Assembly: GCA_009760855.2 (NCBI GenBank)
Contig: WPIO01000010.1
Coordinates: 1,224,001-1,288,000, forward strand
DNA length: 64,000 nucleotides
Source of the DNA: Cristatella mucedo
Taxonomy: Eukaryota; Bryozoa; Phylactolaemata; Cristatellidae
Reading direction: 5' to 3'
Made by a program: the position numbers and the translations under genes. How positions within the stretch are numbered: the first letter of the stretch is position 1; each line of letters begins with the position of its first letter. Under the pieces are notes generated by a model. The model worked only from the letters and a program-made list of their open reading frames with translations, was not told the DNA's origin and searched no databases. Below are positions 45,340 to 57,010 of this stretch, piece after piece.

Positions 45340-47165
45340 GGTAATAAAAAATAATAATAATACATTTGGATGGCACCCTCAGCAACTTAATCTCTTTAAG
45401 GCACTTTACAGCTACTGTAGAGGAAGCATGATCGACTGGTTAGTGGTAGCAAGCTCAATGTCAGCAACCACAAAAGAGGTAACAGAGGTGACATGCACAG
45501 GGTCACTATGCAAATGTGGCGAGGTGCAGCATGTACAGTGTTAGCACGCATAGGAAAGCGAAGGGTAAATCACATAGACCCACTAGATACTGTGATAAAT
45601 AGATGTAGATTAGCTTTTTCTGAAATGTCATCAAGTCAGGCAATGTTATAGCGTGAGTGAGAAGTGAGTCCAGGCTTTGGAAGCATACGAACTAATGGTG
45701 CGGTCAACAACAAAATTTGCTATTCGAATGAAGTATATCTGTAAGATTTGAGGCAGAACAGTGGATGGTACGATGCCTATCCAGGTGGATGAGTAGATCT
45801 TATGCGTGTGCTGGAGCCTAAGAGTAAAAGAGCCTAAAATTCAGTGAAAGTACCTCGTAGTTGATCCTCTGCTTGACTGGGAGCCAGAGAAGGTGGGAGA
45901 GAGGATATGTAATGCGGCAACTGCAGCACTCACGACAGACAAGCGTAGCTACAAAGTTTTGCACTAAATGCAAGCACCTGGTTGCCCATGCCAGTAGACC
46001 AGCAAGCAGTGAGTTAAAGAAGTCAAAACGGGATATCACAAATGCATGGGCCAATTTAGATGTAGTATCCCTGACTAAGAAACCCCGAATGGTAGCTATG
46101 CTATGTAGTGAAATAGGCAGTATTGACTGTAGAGCTAATGTGATCGTCTAATGAAATGTCACTTTTAAATAGGACACTTGGATTACGTGCAGATGCAACA
46201 GGAGATACACTAGCAGAACCAATTTTGAGCGTCAAGCTTTCTAATTTCTTAATCACACTTCGTTAACCCACATCCAGTCAGTTGGTTTTAATCGTCATTC
46301 AATTTAAGAAAGTTTACTTCCATCCATGTGCGATGTCATCAATACATGCAGCAGGAGAGTTGAGAGAATTGTTTGTTCTGGAGGGCTGTGAGGGATCAAA
46401 CCAAAAAGGTACAACTTAACCTCATTTACATAAAGGTGAAAGCCTAAATTGTCCCTAGCCATCCCATCGGCAAGAGGGAGATTACAAACCGTGTAAAGAA
46501 CCAGACAAAACATAGAGCACCAAGGCATACCTTACTATAGCGAATTCTTGGGTGACTATGTCCGTTTACATCCATACTCTGGAGTCTCCCACTGAAATAG
46601 GACCTGGACCTTTGTAGTGCTGTCCAGTGATGCACAGGCGAGAAGAGAAGTGCTCGAGAAGGTCATGGCGATCAATAGCATCAAAAGCTGCTGAAAGATC
46701 GTGCAAACGGTAGAGAGAGATTCCGGCCAACACGACGATACCTTGTCACATGCTTTCGGTTACGTTCTCCTTTCTTTACTCCAGTCCCCGAGGCCATACA
46801 CATTTGCTTTGAAAATTAGTCAAAGCATCCAAAAGCCACCAGGACAGGGCATTTCTAAGAGGCAGCTGAGAAAATGTATGCTGCAGGAGAGGCATAACGT
46901 TTTGCAATAGTTAGGCAGCTTTCACCATATCATACTTCGCTGATGACCACTTAGTTTTCACATTGCTTAGCAAAGCTATCATTTCCAAATCCATTCACGG
47001 TTCCACTCCTTGAAGTTACTAGCATCACCAAGCATACTCGTACATGTCCCTTAGTGCCGACAAGAATGACATCCTTTGATCGTAGTTCACGAGCAATCTC
47101 GTGAAAATATATATTTTTTTGAGCAGCACACAGTCTTGGTTGTGCCGCTGCTGAGAAACCGATAT
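45340..47165 (-). mobile_element. LINE-A copy in unit A, decayed RT
   Basis: Read on the minus strand, the copy keeps LYTVCNLPLADGMARDNLGF and HLYVNEVKLYLF, the YADD active-site region with two catalytic-motif changes (YVNE), then [40 protein letters not shown], and the LINE-A tail with AATAATAATAC at 45350. Stops and frameshifts are frequent and the reverse transcriptase cannot be active. The left part, toward 47165, is the N-terminal side of RT. Confidence 0.75.
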
Positions 47166-47224
47166 CACAAGCTAGTAACACAAAGAAAGCAAACTACAAG
47201 AGCATACAACACATACATTGCAGA

Positions 47225-49590
47225 AAGAAAAACGAAGAGCCAGGAAATTCAACTGAGGAGGCTGATCTTTCCTCTTTTAAACATGGCCGTCAAGTCGTTA
47301 GAGAGCTGCTGATAGTGATAGTATGTCAGGATGCAAGGTACTCTACGGTGCTCCATTGCAGGACTGACTATTAATATCGGCCGTTGAGTCGCTGGATGCG
47401 CCAGAGAAAGGTTGGTAAAAGGTCACGCACCAATCCGTAGAGACTCAGCATTACAGTGCCGTCTGTGCCTGAAGCCGAATGATCTCCTATCAGGCTAGCC
47501 GCCGGGAAATGGGCTGATCATTGGCCACGGAACCAATGAGGACATCGCATTGATATGCTAGCAACCAGGCCTCCAGAAAATTGCAGACCATCGTAGGTGC
47601 TGCACTCTTGCGTGTAAAATATTCCTCCGAGTAGCAACAATTAAGCTATCAGAGGCAATGAGTGGAATTAATTACTCTCGTTTCTTCAAAAAAAATAATG
47701 TCAAGGGGCTGATATGGTGCCAACCAGAAGTCCTGATTACGGGTTGAATGATTAAACTCAAGGTCGGACGCTTAAGGGATGCTGGAAATGAATGCTGCTG
47801 ACTGAGCCGTGCTCAGCAGGCCGACATCTTTGTTATTTGAGCTCCATCACCTTACATCGTCGTCGGTTCGGGCAAGTGAAACCCTAGGCAGATTGCCAGT
47901 CCTTGGAACTCAACATTGAATGGGAAATAACAATAAGAGCACCATATTTTATGGCGCCCTCGTAGAACTCAATCTCTTTCTAGGCACTTTACATTTGCTG
48001 CAAAGTAAGTACGATCGAGTGATTAGTGGTAGCATGCTCAATAAACAACAAGAATGTTTAGATGTCAAGATGTTTAGGGGTGACATGCTCAGGTCAGCAG
48101 CAAGAACGCTTGGTGGCTGCTTGCACAGTGTCAGCATGCGTACGCGCATGAAGGTCGAATCGCGGGACCCACTAAATGCTGTGATAAATAGATGCGTTTT
48201 TAGCTTCTTTTATAATGCGGTCAAGTCAGAAGATGTCGTGACGCAAATTAGGAGTGAGTTAAAGGCTTTGGGAGCATACGAACTCAACGAGCGGTCTCTC
48301 AAGGATTTAAGATTGTACGAGGAATAGGTAAACAATTAAATTCCGAAAAGCGGGTGGTACGATGCTTAGCCTGGTGAGTGAGTAGATCTGATACGTAGGC
48401 TGGAGCCAAAGAATGAAGGGACCTAAAAATGAGTGACAAAATGTTGTAGACGATGCGTTGCTTGACTGGAAACTATCGCAGGTCGGTGAGAAGTGGTGAG
48501 ATGTGGTAACTGCAACGCTCACGACAGAAAAGCCTAGCTGCACAGTTTTGCACCAGCTGTAAGTGCCTGATTGCAGGGCAGGTAGACCAGCAAGCAGTGA
48601 GTTACAGAAGTCAAGATGGAATGTTACAAACGCATTGTCCGACATAGACGAGGTTTCCCTGTTTTAACAAGCCCGGATTTTAGTAATGTTATGGGGCTGA
48701 AAGTATGCAGATTTGACTTTGGAGCTGGTGCGGTCGTCTAATGAAAGGTCACTTTGGAACAGGACGCCTAGATTTCTTTCAGATTCAACTGCACAAATAC
48801 TGGCAGAGCCGACTGTGAGCGTTAGCCTTTCCAATTTCTAAATCACACTTGGTGGTTTGCCTATAACGAGTAAGTTGTTTTTTTATCATTATTCAATTTC
48901 AGAAAGTGTGCTGCTATCCTTATGCGGATGTTATCAATATATGCAGCAAGTGAGTTGAGAGAATTTGACGTGCTGACGTGCTGGAGGACTGAGAGGGATC
49001 AAAGCAAAGGTACAACTGAGTGTCATCTGCATAGACGTGCAAGAGTGTGTGCCAGTGATAACCAGGCAAGTTCAGAGGTTCTCGAGAAAGACTTTGTGAT
49101 CGATAGTTACAAACGCTGACGAAGGATCGTGCAAAAGGTAATCGAGATCATTGATATGACGATATCTGGCGATATGCTTCGATTACGTCCTCCGTGTTTT
49201 ACTCTGGTCACAGATGCCGAATGCATTTGCTTTCAAAATTAGTCAAGCATCCAACAGCCACCATAGCCATGCGGGCTGAGCATTTCTAAGAGGCAGCTGA
49301 GAAACAGTATGCTGCCAGAGATGAATACGATTTTGAAATAGTTGCGCAACATTCACCTCATCAGACTTTGCTGCTGACCGCTTTACACAACGTACAGCGA
49401 AGCTATCAATTCCAAATCCATTACTAGTTATACTCATATAAGGTTCGCGGGTCACTCTCCGTGCTCGTCGTTTATCGCCAACTAGAATGATAATATTGTG
49501 ACCGCAATTCGCGAACGATCTCGTGAAAATACATTTTTAAACCAGCTCACAGTCTCGGTTGCGCCTCCGCTAAGGAGACAATGTTAAAAG
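47225..49590. repeat. Tandem duplication, unit B (contains LINE-A, minus)
   Basis: The second copy of the 44570-47165 block, slightly shorter and in the same orientation, starting about 60 bases after unit A ends. Divergence includes many point changes and indels, so the duplication is old. Confidence 0.75.
47940..49590 (-). mobile_element. LINE-A copy in unit B, YADD kept
   Basis: On the minus strand the catalytic motif is intact at 49022-49033: HVYADDTQLYLCFDPSQSS. Downstream are a decayed [34 protein letters not shown] and the C-terminal region, with frameshifts between them. The tail (CTCGTAGAACTCAATCTCTTTCTAGGCA) lies at 47959-47986. Comparison with unit A shows independent decay of the same insertion. 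Confidence 0.78.
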
Positions 49591-49599
49591 CTTCCTACA

Positions 49600-50150
49600 T
49601 TCGCACGCCAGGAAAAGTCAGTCAGCGAAGAAGCTGCTTTCATCTATAAAAAAAAGGGAAATCGTCCAGTATGTGTGAAACATTTAGCCGTAAGGGACGG
49701 TAATTGTAGAGCATAACTTCACTCGCTGGCATTAGAATTACAAGATAACGCTTTATTTGTGACGATTGTATGAAATATGGCTCTACATAAACTGAGCAAG
49801 CCAACGGACAACTGTTCTTTCTTGGTTCTCTAGATGTCGAGTGCTGCGCACATCCGTACAGCCGTGGATCAATTTCCCACTCTTTGCCTGCTGCATGCCT
49901 CAGATCCGTGGCTCTGTCATGACGCGATTGAGTATTCTCTCATTAGTAGCAATGGATCCGTTTCGCAAGCTGGCCCCGCAGGGCACCAATTTTATGGATG
50001 CTACCTACATTTCTCAATGGAAGCCGAAAAGTGCAACAAATTCTGTTCGACGCGAATCAGCATCACGCACGCACTCTGATTTGAAAGCCGTACTCAGGGC
50101 GAGAATTTGATTCTTAGATTTCGAGAGCTCCGTTTCTAATGTATTTTCTA
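49600..50150. other. Unannotated spacer
   Basis: No gene or repeat is supported. Confidence 0.3.
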
Positions 50151-50159
50151 AGAAGCGTT

Positions 50160-52500
50160 TCGTGCGAACCAGCTGTCGCAGGCTCGACGCGTCTCGCAAG
50201 CGTGTTGCACGCTCCCACGATACGACGACGGCAATGGCGGAAGGTTTCCGTTGTACGCACGTTGACTGCGCCTCCTGCTCCTCTATAGCACTCGACCTTT
50301 GGCCGATCAATTGGCCGCGAATCGCCGTTGTGCGCGGCTCAGCATTTTCTCACCTTCGCTGGATGGAGAATCGGCCGGCATCTCGACAGCCGAATCGCCG
50401 TTGTCGGCGGACGACTTCACCTCCTCCGCGGCGGCCGGCCACGGTTCACCGTCGGCGCCTCGGCTCGCTTGGGCGATGCGAGGCCGATGGCCAGGCGGCG
50501 GCCGAGAGCCTGCAGCCCGCTTAGGCAGTCCGACGACATCTCGCAGGTCTCTCGAGGTCACAGGAAGAGCCAGCCGTCTGCAGACGACGCCGCCACGATC
50601 GTTTGCCGTCGCGTCGGAGCGAACCGACGTCCGCCACAGCCGAGATGGTGTCGCCGTGGGCGCGGAGGCGCGAACGACTCGAGCCGGCTGCGCGAGCTCC
50701 GACAGCAGCGAGCGCTGCGTCCGATCCGCTCCGCGCCACGAGCGCCGATTGGCGCCGCTCGGCCTCGTCAGCCTCAGGGTGGTCCCGATGCCTCCTCCTG
50801 ACTGACCGAGGAGAGCTGCCCGGGCCTCCATGCTGGTCCGGCGGCCGCCTCAAAAGACCGGCCCTCTACCTGCTGGCAGTTGACAAAGAACTCTCGGGGA
50901 CGAAGAACGCCACGGCAGAGCGTGTCGACGGCGAGCCGCCGTCGGGAAAAGGTCTGCTCGGGAGCCGTGCGTCGTCGGCGGCGGTCGGTCGGTGCGAGTG
51001 AGAGCCCTATCGCTCACCGTGGCAGCGGCGGCTTCATTGCCAGCCTCCGTTCCCCGGGGGAGTTCTCTCGATCTAGTGCTCCGATGAAAACTTCTTCCTG
51101 CTTATGGCTCGCGCTTCTGCTGCTGCTGCTTGCCGCCGGCGGGAGTTCGTTTGGCGTAAGTCTCTCGGCGCCGGTCAGGAGTGCAGCCAATAGTCGCTAA
51201 ATGCCGCGAGTCTGGCGATTGAGCGGCAGTGCTACATCCACGGGGCGCATAGGCCGGTAGCGCTGCGCTCACCTATTGCGGCGTCGTCGAAATCGGTCAA
51301 GATCTCTGTCCGTCTACGTTCGGGTAACGAGTAGCGTGTCGGTTCTGAGGTAATATTAAAAATAAAATTACTTGCTGCGAGCATGTGATGCAGGTGTAGG
51401 ATTTTTTGGTTTTGCAGTTTATCTTTTCGTAGGCCACAGCTGAACGACGTCGACAGGAAACTCGCAGCCCGCACTTGACTGACTTTGCTTAGCCACCTTT
51501 GCAAGGCTGCTCAGCGAACTGCGTGGAGAAGATATCCTGACTAATTCAACCCGATGAGCTTGCACTTTTGGGGCAAGCGAGGCGCTACGGCTGATAACGT
51601 ATATAATTAATGAAGAAATCGCACCTTTAGGACCCTAGACTATAGGCTCTAGACGACCGCTCGTCCGAGCGAGCGCAATAAAGCGAAAGCTACGTCCCCA
51701 GTGGGTTCGGCGGAAGTTCCCCTGGAATCATCGACCGGGACGGCTTGCGTTGCATTTTCTCTGCGGCTTCTACGTAAGCACGCACGCACGCCTAGTCGCA
51801 ACGAGGCGACGCTCCTTCGCTGGGAGCGCTAAAGCTGGCTCGCCATTGGCAAGCAGCCAACTTGTCCGAAGCTACAATTCTCCGCCAGTCGACTCCTGCA
51901 AGCCCCGCCCCCGGTTCTGGTGGCGCTGCTTCCGGGCTCCGTCTCGGCCCGCCGCGCAGGTGGCCGTGCGGCGGGCCCTCTCGCACGCGGTCCGTCGAAC
52001 GGTCCTCCGCTCGTGCGGCAGCAGCTTCAGAAGAGCAAGGCGCTCGCTCGCTCGAGCTAAGACTTCGCAGGCGGACAGAATTTGAGGCTCGTTGTCTACT
52101 GCCGCTGGCCCGAGCGTCGCACGCTGGAAGCGATCGCAAAAGCCACACAGACCGCCGCTCAGAGTTCTCCCAGTATTTGCGCGTTCGCCATTTGTAGCTT
52201 AGTCGGCGCCCATGGGGGTCCGGTTTACTGCTTCTGCCGGTGGGGGTGGGGCCATTTGCCTGCAGCTGAGACCTTACGCTCGATCGTCGCTCTTCCTGCG
52301 AACGACACCGAAGCGGTTATAGCTTCAAAACGCGAGCGAGCCGGAACGCCGGGCACGTTCTCAGCTCTCGTTTCCACTCGCATGGCTCACAGCTACATCT
52401 GTGAGCCCTGTGAGCTTTCTCTCACTTCCGGCAGCTTCAACAGCCAAGCACATGCATTGCCGACATACATTTGCGGCGGGTGGCGGCTAACTTTCACAGA
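50160..52500. promoter_or_regulatory. Long CpG island around signal-peptide exon
   Basis: GC- and CpG-rich for over 2 kb, densest at 50340-51060 and 51780-52060. Several frames on both strands lack stops, an effect of composition. The one exon that can be supported starts at 51084, so the upstream part is probably promoter and 5' UTR. Confidence 0.5.
51084..51155 (+). CDS. First coding exon: signal peptide
   Basis: The exon codes for 24 residues: MKTSSCLWLALLLLLLAAGG followed by SSFG, then a consensus GTAAGT donor at 51156-51161, leaving phase 0. This is a classic secretory signal: short polar start with one Lys, hydrophobic core WLALLLLLLAA, small residues (GGSS) for signal peptidase. The frame is open upstream, but the Met at 51084 gives the signal peptide its normal N-terminal place. 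It encodes the start of a secreted or membrane protein whose remaining exons are not recognised in the window, so the product cannot be named. Confidence 0.6.
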
Positions 52501-52995
52501 TTGATTCAGAGTATTAGTTTTAGGCGAACGTTGTACCGCTCATAAAATTAATAGCCAGACTCACAATGGCTCGGTCAGCAGATTCCCTGTGCCTTTTGTA
52601 CGGCTAACAGACGCTATGTTGGGACAGTTTCCTATTCGTAGACGACCGCTTCAGCTTTACATTCAATCGGCCCCCCTTTTGTTTTTAGCTAAGTAAAGTT
52701 AAGTAAGATAAGTAAAAGTTAAAGAAAAAGCTAAGTAAGATTGCGTGTGCTGAGGTTCCGGAGTTCCACCGCAAAGTCAGTCGATGTATTTCCGACCTAC
52801 GGTCTTGACTTCTGAAGCTGACCTTGCAGCTCTTTCAGCTTGTGCGATAAGACGAATCCGGGCGGTGCCAAACTGACAGCTAGGCTTGCCATCCGGTACC
52901 GTTAAAGTGCCACGTAAAATCTTTTCCTACGACCTCCATAAGCTCTTCCGTAAGCAGCTCATCGAATTAAATGTTCTGTCACTTGCTTGGTTGTC
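52501..52995. other. Unannotated spacer
   Basis: Mixed DNA with an AAGTTAAGTAAGATAAGTAA-like stretch at 52690-52740. No gene is supported. Confidence 0.3.
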
Positions 52996-53015
52996 CTTTC
53001 ATGCTCTCACACCGG

Positions 53016-53337
53016 CTTACTTACACATGCTCTCACGCTATTACATACTCTCACGCATGCTCTTACACATGCTCTCACACTTACTTACACATGCTCTCAC
53101 GCTATTACATACTCTCACGCATGCTCTTACACATGCTCTCACACTTACTTACACATGCTCTCATGCTATTACATACTCTCACGCATGCTCTTACACATGC
53201 TCTCACACTTACTTACACATGCTCTCACGCTATTACATACTCTCACGCATGCTCTTACACATGCTCTCACACTTACTTACACATGCTCTCACGCTATTAC
53301 ATACTCTCACGCATGCTCTTACACATGCTCTCACACT
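53016..53337. repeat. 64-bp minisatellite, left part (five units)
   Basis: Units of exactly 64 bases start with CTTACTTACACATGCTCTCA at 53016, 53080, 53144, 53208 and 53272. The third unit has one change (CATGCTATT for CACGCTATT). Inside each unit a 12-base motif (ACATGCTCTCAC and variants) occurs about four times, so this is a higher-order repeat. Because 64 is not a multiple of three, every + frame cycles through the same peptide; the ORFs here are not genes. Confidence 0.95.
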
Positions 53338-53864
53338 TGTACCCTAGAGTAGGCGGACCCACTGACATTCGATATGTCGGGCTGGGCGTTGCCTTGCCCC
53401 GGAAGGGAAAAGCCTGGGGTCAGCTCCCAGAGTTCCGAGGACGGGAACTGGGTACAACGTGCTCGCTCTCTTTCGGCGGAAGCTCTCGACGGTGTTGGAC
53501 GTCCGCTCCGTCTACCACAGAGTACTCAGCTAGCCGGGTCTTGGACGGCGTATGCTTGTACTGGTGAGACGGAGTCCTGCGACGGTGCGACTGTGGAAGC
53601 CGACTGAGCACTAACACGTTTGTTCGCGCTTGCGGTGTCATCCCGCGCCCCTGTAGTTTACCTTGTACAGGAACTACCTCTGTAGGCTTGTTTAGTGCCC
53701 TCCTTTGTATAGCGCATGCGTGTGTATTATATAAAGTGTTGTGTACCCGATTGATCACGCGTGAACCACTGTTACCGAAGGGCCCGGCGTAACGACCCAG
53801 AACGGACATAGATAGTAGCGAGCCATAGTGGGAGTTAGCCGCTGGCCCATTGAACTCGGTTACA
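53338..53864. mobile_element. Solo LTR, 527 bp, with CACT target duplication
   Basis: The insert starts TGTACCC and ends GGTTACA, so it has the TG...CA ends of an LTR with short imperfect inverted termini. CACT stands on both sides (53334-53337 and 53865-53868), a 4-base target-site duplication. Removing the insert and one CACT restores the 64-bp array without a base missing. A TATA-like TATATAAAG lies near 53731. There is no PBS, polypurine tract or gene, so it is a solo LTR left after recombination of a retrotransposon; a 4-bp duplication fits a Ty3/gypsy-like integrase. Orientation of transcription by the TATA box is probably +. A related sequence is at 41345-41855. Confidence 0.82.
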
Positions 53865-54000
53865 CACTTACTTACACATGCTCTCACGCTATTACATACT
53901 CTCACGCATGCTCTTACACATGCTCTCACACTTACTTACACATGCTCTCACGCTATTACATACTCTCACGCATGCTCTTACGCATGCTCTTACGCTTACC
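53865..54000. repeat. 64-bp minisatellite, right part (two units)
   Basis: Units at 53867 and 53931 continue the array interrupted by the LTR. The last unit degenerates (CTTACGCATGCTCTTACGC) before ending near 53998. Confidence 0.93.
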
Positions 54001-54004
54001 TATT

Positions 54005-54612
54005 CGAAATAACAACCGTTGCTGAAGCGTTTAAGGAAGCTGGATATATCCTCTAGTGCCAGTGTGGAGTTATACAATTCTAGAGAGTGCACGTATCATA
54101 CTGTAATCCTCGTGGTTTTCCGCTTGATGAACGCGAAATCATTGCAGAATGATTACTTTTCCAGGCAGAGAAACGTATCAATTAAGTCTGGGTGCTAATC
54201 GCATGACTGACATGCGTCGGAAAACACTGTAAACTGCCTGAATAAGGGTCTGCGGAAACTTGGGAGCAAAGTAGAATCAGAAAACCGGCATCCGAATTTG
54301 CAGGTGACTGGACAATGAGGTTCAATAGGAGACAGGCTTTATTTACATGAGCTTATTTAAATGCTGTTGAGCTGATCAAAGAAAACATCTCAAGTCGTTC
54401 TATCGTTAAGTTTTTTTTAAAGTCTGTTTCAACTATTGCAGGACAGCGATCCAAGAGCAAGTGCAAACAGTTCAAAAAGTCACTGAGTCCCCATCGAGCG
54501 CGATAGAGAGACATCGCGAAGGCTCTAAACCGTGCAAGAGGGTGACGTGGAAGGTCAAGCAAAGGCAACGGGTCGCTCGCTCAACCCGGCTGGGACGTGA
54601 GCGAGGAGTAAG
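54005..54612. other. Unannotated spacer
   Basis: No gene or repeat is supported. Confidence 0.3.
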
Positions 54613-54617
54613 AAGTA

Positions 54618-54775
54618 AACTGATTTAACAACTTCTTTGTATAACGAGAAGCGCCTTCACGCTTTAACCACCGCTTGCAGTGGTCAACAAAGAGTCGACC
54701 ACGGCAATAATCGAACCCAAGATTTTGGTCGTGAAGGGTTAGCACCTTACCCTCGGGCTAAGGCCCAGGGGCGAA
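54618..54775 (-). mobile_element. SINE-A copy, diverged
   Basis: CTGATTTAACAACTTCTTTG, ACGAGAAGCGCCTTCACGC and CCACCGCTTGCAGTGGTCAA match the SINE-A body on the reverse strand; the B-box side (AATCGAACCCAAGATT) follows. Most of the enlarged hairpin is lost in this copy. Confidence 0.75.
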
Positions 54776-54779
54776 GCAC

Positions 54780-55005
54780 TAATCCCCAGCTAAACCCGAG
54801 AAAATCAGTAGTGACTACAATCAAGAAGTGATAAAGAGGCACTGCAGTGCATTTGCAGTTTACATGAGCCACCTTTAGCACACTGAGAGTTCGTTCTTGT
54901 TTGGCGACTAAAACGGAAAATTTGGCCTACATTGTCCCTGGATAGGAATCCACAACTTTGAAACTCTTGGCTAGAGATCAGCCTGCTATAGTTCTATCCC
55001 GGATG
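54780..55005. other. Unannotated spacer
   Basis: No gene or repeat is supported. Confidence 0.3.
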
Positions 55006-55009
55006 CATA

Positions 55010-55178
55010 AATAAATACAATTCCTGTATATAGCACCCGAAGAGAACTTGATCTCTATTCAGTGCTTCACATATGCCACGAGACTCAAGCCCACGTATTT
55101 GATCCTCAAGTGCATTCACCTTGACCGTGGTCAAGGCGAGCACCCTTAACCACAAGGCCAAACCAGCGAAGATATCAA
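55010..55178 (-). mobile_element. SINE-B copy
   Basis: On + it reads ATAAATACAATTCCTG, then GCACCCGAAGAGAACTTG with the LINE-A-like stem-loop at 55041-55056, TTCAGTGCTTCACATATGCC, CAAGCCCACG, and the A-box side GAGCACCCTTAACCACAAGG. It matches 23410-23575 along most of its length. Confidence 0.82.
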
Positions 55179-55179
55179 G

Positions 55180-55572
55180 TTTAGTTTGCTGGAGTGATTA
55201 TTCCACTTTTTTAAGTTTTGGCTGTCAGATCTTGTAAGGAACCTTTCGACTGTTCATGACTTGCTTAGCTCTTTTGGCTGTCGCTCATACGCTTGCCGCG
55301 AAGCACTGAAACTATAGATTCTACATCTATGGCACATTAAGCACTTAAGCTCCAATCTAAATTTACATGGGCATATCTGGCTGAGGTGAGAAAAACCGAG
55401 ATGGTATAATCACACGCCCATCTGTGGGTGGCTATAAAGTATCCATGACAGCTCGCGATCCTATCACCACTGGCTTGTAGGCGTCCAGAAGTTCTGAAAG
55501 GTATTGCAGATATTTACACCACATCAGCTAAATGGATTTGAAGAAAGGACAGAGTTGGGTGAGTAATAACAA
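55180..55572. other. Unannotated spacer
   Basis: No gene or repeat is supported. Confidence 0.3.
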
Positions 55573-55574
55573 TA

Positions 55575-55880
55575 ATAATAATGATAAAATTGGATATTGC
55601 CATCCGAGACCTGAATGTCTTTCTAGGCACTTCACAGGTGCAGCAAAGAGAGCGAGGCAGCATGATCAGTAACGAATTGGTATGACATCAGGCATAGCAT
55701 TGCCAGGCGTGACAGGCACAATGTCAACCCGTAAACATAGTCAGCAGCAGCAGGCACAGTGTCACCACACATAAGCACACAAAGGACGAATCTAAAAATA
55801 CGCTAAATGTTGTTGTAAACAGGTGTGCTTGAAGCTTCTTTCAAATGTCGCCATATCAGGAGATATCCTGTGCAAAGGCT
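55575..55880 (-). mobile_element. LINE-A 3' end, decayed
   Basis: AATAATAATGATAAAATTGG and CTTTCTAGGCACTTCACAGG are the reverse-strand LINE-A tail, followed by GGCACAGTGTCACCACACAT (3' UTR words) and a trace of the terminal coding motif (GTGTGCTTGAAGCTTCTTTC). Coding is lost. Confidence 0.7.
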
Positions 55881-55889
55881 GCGATGCCA

Positions 55890-56490
55890 CCTGAATAATT
55901 ACTGCCAGCTATTGAGTTCAGGGCTATCTTCAGTATTCACCAATTTCACAAACCGAAAGGACAAGGCTGATGCAAGTACAGTAATTTTGAGTAATGCACT
56001 ACAGTCAATGCTCCTGAAATGCTGGCGAGCTACTTCCGCTAGCTTATAGCGACTGACGATTTGTTAGGCACGGGCTCCCGATCGTCGATTACTAGGAATC
56101 GGTTAAGGCGAAGGTTGTGCTCTAGGCTTCCAGACATTCGACTTATGCTTTGGGTACCAAACGAGAAAAACCCATATCATATCGTCATATGCTGGCGCAG
56201 GATGCCTACGCGGGTCCTCTCTGGCTCGTGAATAGACAGCTCTGTGCTATGGACAAGCACTGCCGCGTGACGTTGCATTATGCGCTACGTTGCATTGTGT
56301 GCTACGCACAGCTAGTGAAGCTCTACTGAAGCTGCTACGCACAGCGAGTCAGTCGGAAGAATTTCGCGAACTGGTGCAGCACCTAAGATTTCGTAGCCAA
56401 AACTTCAAAGCTCAGGCTGCGCAGAGCACTTTTTCGCATGTCGGCAAGGACTAGCACAGATAGGACGAAAACTGCCTTTGCGACGCAGGA
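55890..56490. other. Unannotated spacer
   Basis: No gene or repeat is supported. Confidence 0.3.
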
Positions 56491-57010
56491 CATCAATTCA
56501 GCAGCCCATTCCGAGCACTTGCATCGTTTGGCGTCGGAAGTTTTGAATAATTGCTGCCGACGAGCCTTCGCAGCTAAGCACGTTACGTATACTCACGGCA
56601 GATAACTTCCGTAGTGACGCGCCACGAGAGTAACGCGAATGGTAAAGCGCAGCGGGGGGGGGGGGGGCGGAGTCCTCGCGTTGAATAGAGCGAATGCAAG
56701 CCACTGCTGGATGGCGCCTTACAGCGCCAAGAGCGCCTCCGAATGTAGGCGGCGGGGCAGCAACCGCCAGCGCCAGCCTCAAGCGTCTGCTGTTGTGCCC
56801 GCTACTCCAGCGCCTGGTCCGTGGTGGCTGACTCGCGCAGTCAAGGCGACGTCGCTGTCCGCCACGCTCTAGCGCTGCCTCCCTCGCTCCTTTGATCGCG
56901 ACCACGCCTCCGGCCGCGCCTGCACATTTGCCGTTTGCTTACGCAGCAGGGTTCTCCTCGGGGCACTATGCCAGTCGATGACCATCGATGCCTCTCCTCG
57001 CCTGCCGGGT
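56491..57010. other. CpG-rich island with poly(G)
   Basis: GC-rich block with a G14 run at 56654-56667. Overlapping open frames on both strands are not supported as genes. Confidence 0.4.

Larger units (their letters stand above)
44570..47165. repeat. Tandem duplication, unit A (contains LINE-A, minus)
   Basis: This block is repeated, diverged, as unit B at 47225-49590. Matching points include GAGAGCTGCTG at 44658 and 47297, CTACGGTGCTCC at 44698 and 47343, TGATCATTGGCCACGGAACC at 44886 and 47515, the AATTAATTACTCTCGTTTCT phrase at 45034 and 47667, the LINE-A tail at 45350 and 47945, and TTTCTAAGAGGCAGCTGAGA at 46852 and 49284. DNA outside the LINE-A 3' end is shared too, so the pair arose by duplication of a larger segment. 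Confidence 0.75.

Noticed and set aside
50162-51001. Overlapping ORFs of 110-174 codons on both strands
   Set aside because: GC-rich composition explains the absence of stops; no motif favours one frame except the signal-peptide exon at 51084.
52886-53567. Long ORFs with THALT/YTCSHAI peptide repeats
   Set aside because: The 64-bp unit is not a multiple of three, so all three + frames read the same repeated peptide; this is a minisatellite without codon constraint.
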